Below, one piece after another: positions 62,003 to 64,000 of a stretch of 64,000 nt of DNA. This stretch comes from Palsa-360 sp963836145 (lineage in GTDB: Bacteria > Acidobacteriota > Terriglobia > Acidiferrales > UBA7541). The position numbers were made by a program, and so were the translations under genes. Where the stretch lies: NCBI GenBank assembly GCA_963836145.1, contig CAWIIJ010000013.1:46614-110613 (forward strand), given 5' to 3'. How positions within the stretch are numbered: position 1 is the stretch's first letter; each line of letters opens with the position of its first letter. Below the pieces are notes generated by a model that saw nothing but the letters and a program-made list of their open reading frames with translations, was not told the DNA's origin and searched no databases.

Positions 62003-62821
62003 TTAAGCTTCAAGCGAGCGAGACGGGTCCGTGATCTTCTTTGCTTCGTAAGAGCGCATGCGCGCGAGCGCCTGATCGGAGACGCACAATCTCATGAAGA
62101 GATTCCGTTCAAGCGCCAGGCCTTCAGCAAGAGGGGTGTCGATCGCACTCCGCACGAGACGTTTGATGTAGCCTAGCGATTCCGGCGTATGCGAGCAGAA
62201 CCGTTTTGCGATCTCCATCGCGCGATCGATGGCCTTGCCGCTGACGGTTTCGTGAACAAGACCCTTCTTTTCGGCGTCACGCGGATTGAGCGGCCGCCCC
62301 ATTAGGATGTGCATGAGGGCCGCCGCCGGTCCGATCGTGCGGGGAAGCCTCTGGGTGCCGCTGGCTCCGGGCAGCAGGCCAAGTTCGGTCTCGGGCAGAC
62401 CGATCAGATAGTCGCCGTCCTCAGCGATACGAATGTCGCACGCAAGCGTGAACTCGAAGGCCCCTGCAAGAGCGGTCCCGGAAATCGCGGCGATGACCGG
62501 CTTGGGCATGGTCTCGCACAGCGCCATTGCCTTGTCGAAGAATCCGCCATGGTAGGCTGCGTTGTCCGGCCATTGGCGCCCCGAGGCGCGCACGGCCTCC
62601 GCGAATTCGATAAGGGCGGGAATGCTGAAATGACGGTTGAAATATCCCGGCGTGCCGCCGGTCACGATCACGACGCGGATGTTGGGATCACCCGCAAATT
62701 CCTGCAGGCTCTCTGTTAGCGCGTCGCCCATTTCGGAGTCGAAATACATTCGCTTCGCGCTGCCCAGAGTTATGACCGCAATTCCCTCGATCACTTTTGT
62801 TGCCAACACATCGGTATTCAT
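62003..62821 (-). CDS. Enoyl-CoA hydratase/isomerase family protein
   Basis: The protein has 272 residues with AGGAGG ahead of ATG 62821. RVVIVTGGTPGYFNRHFSIP, PKPVIAAISGTALAGAFEFT and LPETELGLLPGASGTQRLPR show the crotonase core, with the Glu in AFEFTLACDIR and the Glu in PETELG. The end TPLAEGLALERNLFMRLCVS is usual. It lies 13 bases upstream of a second crotonase gene, so the two are probably one operon. The two proteins are only distantly alike, so this is not a recent duplication. Confidence 0.85.
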   Translation of the reverse strand: MNTDVLATKVIEGIAVITLGSAKRMYFDSEMGDALTESLQEFAGDPNIRVVIVTGGTPGYFNRHFSIPALIEFAEAVRASGRQWPDNAAYHGGFFDKAMALCETMPKPVIAAISGTALAGAFEFTLACDIRIAEDGDYLIGLPETELGLLPGASGTQRLPRTIGPAAALMHILMGRPLNPRDAEKKGLVHETVSGKAIDRAMEIAKRFCSHTPESLGYIKRLVRSAIDTPLAEGLALERNLFMRLCVSDQALARMRSYEAKKITDPSRSLEA

Positions 62822-62926
62822 CGGGTTCCTCCTACTGTTGAAGTTGAAAAAGGTCGACCTGGTAGGCAGGTTCTGTTGGCGAATTTCCGATTTTGACCGT
62901 GGCGAAGCTTCTCCGCTGATGTGCGT

Positions 62927-63541
62927 TCAATTTGCATCGGCAAACTCCCGAGCGATTTCCCGATAGCGGAAGCAACCCACGGTGTGATCGTTCACCATTC
63001 CGATCGCCTGCATGTAGGCATACGTCACGGTCGGGCCGACAAAGTTGAATCCTCGCTGCTTGAGGTCCTTGCTTAGCCTCTCGGATTCGGGCGAACGCGC
63101 TGGAATCTGTTTAGCGGTTTTCCAGCGGTTGAGCTTGGGCCGCCCGTCAACAAACCGCCAGCAATAGGAGTCGTACTTCCCAAATTCTTCCTGGACCTTA
63201 AGAAATGCGCGGGCGTTGCGTACGGCAGCTTCGATCTTCATCCTGTTGCGGATGATTTCAGGATCAGATAGAAGTTTACGAATTTGCATCTCAGAGTACC
63301 GCGCGACTTTCTCGGGGTCGAATTTGTTGAAAGCGCGGCGGTAACCATCGCGTTTTTTCAGCACGAGCGACCAGTTCAATCCGGCCTGGACGCCTGAAAG
63401 AATGAGGACCTCGAAATGTTTGTGGTCGCTGTGCGCGGGGATGCCCCACTCGCGGTCATGATATTCGACCAGCAACACATCGTCCGCATTCACCCAGGAG
63501 CACCGTCGCGTCTGCGCCGAACTGTGTTTCAATCGCGTCAT
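62927..63541 (-). CDS. tag: DNA-3-methyladenine glycosylase I
   Basis: The protein has 204 residues. RRCSWVNADDVLLVEYHDRE (first zinc Cys and the YHDxEWG motif) and GLNWSLVLKKRDGYRRAF match Tag. The end TVTYAYMQAIGMVNDHTVGC, followed by FRY, has the remaining zinc ligands His and Cys. Tag removes 3-methyladenine from alkylated DNA. The usual family length is about 185-200 residues, so the gene is complete. Confidence 0.95.
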   Translation of the reverse strand: MTRLKHSSAQTRRCSWVNADDVLLVEYHDREWGIPAHSDHKHFEVLILSGVQAGLNWSLVLKKRDGYRRAFNKFDPEKVARYSEMQIRKLLSDPEIIRNRMKIEAAVRNARAFLKVQEEFGKYDSYCWRFVDGRPKLNRWKTAKQIPARSPESERLSKDLKQRGFNFVGPTVTYAYMQAIGMVNDHTVGCFRYREIAREFADAN

Positions 63542-63604
63542 TGTTGGCTTTCTAAGGTCTCAGGCTCCATATGGTTCAGATTTCGGCGGCCCAATACCAT
63601 TCAC

Positions 63605-63976
63605 TCAGTCGGGCAGCAAGACGCTCTGAAAATGAACGAGTCGCGGCCTGCCTTGTTCGGCTGCATACACAGCGACCAGCCGGAAATGAGATGTGGTTGC
63701 CTTGGCCTGTCGAGACGTAACGGTGCGGCTCACAGCCGTCAAAATTGCGGTGTCTCCATGGATGCGGACCTTCGTATCTGCGATCTCAATATTTTTGAAT
63801 TCAAGTCCTCCGACTTGGAGGTCCTTCAGGACTTCCTGCTTGGACAACACAGAACCGTCCGGACGAACTAGCATGTAGTCATCGGAATATATCGCTGCAA
63901 GCTGATCCCAATCCCGACTCTTTAAGGCTCCGTTGAAAAGGTCTACGTGCGTCCTGAGCACCTCTGCCTCGGTCAT
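63605..63976 (-). CDS. NTF2/SnoaL-like protein (DUF4440 type)
   Basis: The protein has 123 residues from ATG 63976. The N-terminal helix VLRTHVDLFNGALKSRDWDQ and AAIYSDDYMLVRPDGSVLSK, then IEIADTKVRIHGDTAILTAV and FRLVAVYAAEQGRPRLVHFQ follow the cone-shaped NTF2 fold. Relatives include small hydrolases, isomerases and ligand-binding proteins, and no catalytic residues can be assigned. Nothing follows in the last 24 bases. Confidence 0.85.
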   Translation of the reverse strand: MTEAEVLRTHVDLFNGALKSRDWDQLAAIYSDDYMLVRPDGSVLSKQEVLKDLQVGGLEFKNIEIADTKVRIHGDTAILTAVSRTVTSRQAKATTSHFRLVAVYAAEQGRPRLVHFQSVLLPD

Positions 63977-64000
63977 TTTGCATTCTCCGCGGTCTGCGGC

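Overview
The window comes from a GC-rich bacterial chromosome, most likely Acidobacteriota (Terriglobia/Solibacter-like). The clues are a VWFA-related acidobacterial-type protein tail at base 1, a roughly 1,240-residue carboxypeptidase-regulatory/TonB-type receptor, a secreted amidohydrolase, and an exopolysaccharide (EPS) locus of the Wza/AAA/CpsD-like/UpxY/Wzz type often met in this phylum. This assignment is inference from gene content. No rRNA, tRNA or CRISPR array was recognised.

Region 1 (1-13770) is ordinary chromosome: alpha/beta hydrolase, amidohydrolase, the TonB-type receptor with its own terminator, deoxynucleoside kinase, membrane histidine kinase, secreted esterase, and a molybdenum-cofactor-sulfurase-like aminotransferase.

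Region 2 (13981-19345) is an accessory island that appears to sit inside one IS5-family element. Matching 17-bp terminal inverted repeats lie at its two ends. The C-terminal half of the transposase is at the left and its N-terminus at the right, on the same strand. Between them lie the 3' end of a group II intron (maturase tail, domain V and domain VI), a ribbon-helix-helix regulator facing a near-consensus promoter with an overlapping palindrome, and a tightly overlapping five-gene operon: putative annealing protein, small partner, PD-(D/E)XK/Fe-S nuclease, unknown protein and HNH nuclease. A scrambled IS3-type fragment with a small internal inversion lies at the right.

Region 3 (19446-46547) holds a PAP2 phosphatase, a cytochrome c, an atypical LuxR-type regulator, and then a roughly 24.6-kb plus-strand EPS locus. 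It encodes export lipoprotein/channel, AAA ATPase, CpsD-like partner with an altered P-loop, UpxY antiterminator, Wzz-like protein, initiating sugar transferase, UDP-glucose and GDP-mannose dehydrogenases, epimerase, several glycosyltransferases, flippase, methyltransferase, polymerase/ligase, secreted glycoside hydrolase, acyltransferase, MBOAT and an AlgX/AlgJ-like SGNH protein. Together they suggest an O-acetylated, uronic-acid-containing polymer. Two copies of a dispersed palindromic repeat lie in this locus.

Region 4 (46548-64000) is a patchwork with much decay. A DAC (diadenylate-cyclase-like) gene and an SDR gene are each cut by a different IS630-family element at a TA dinucleotide, and removing either element restores the reading frame exactly. 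There is also a secreted VOC-type gene with an amber codon just after its signal peptide, a duplicated and decayed DUF302 gene, a response-regulator remnant, a cNMP-domain/thioredoxin-reductase-like fusion, two crotonase-family proteins, an MBL-fold hydrolase, a DoxX protein, 3-methyladenine DNA glycosylase I and an NTF2-like protein.
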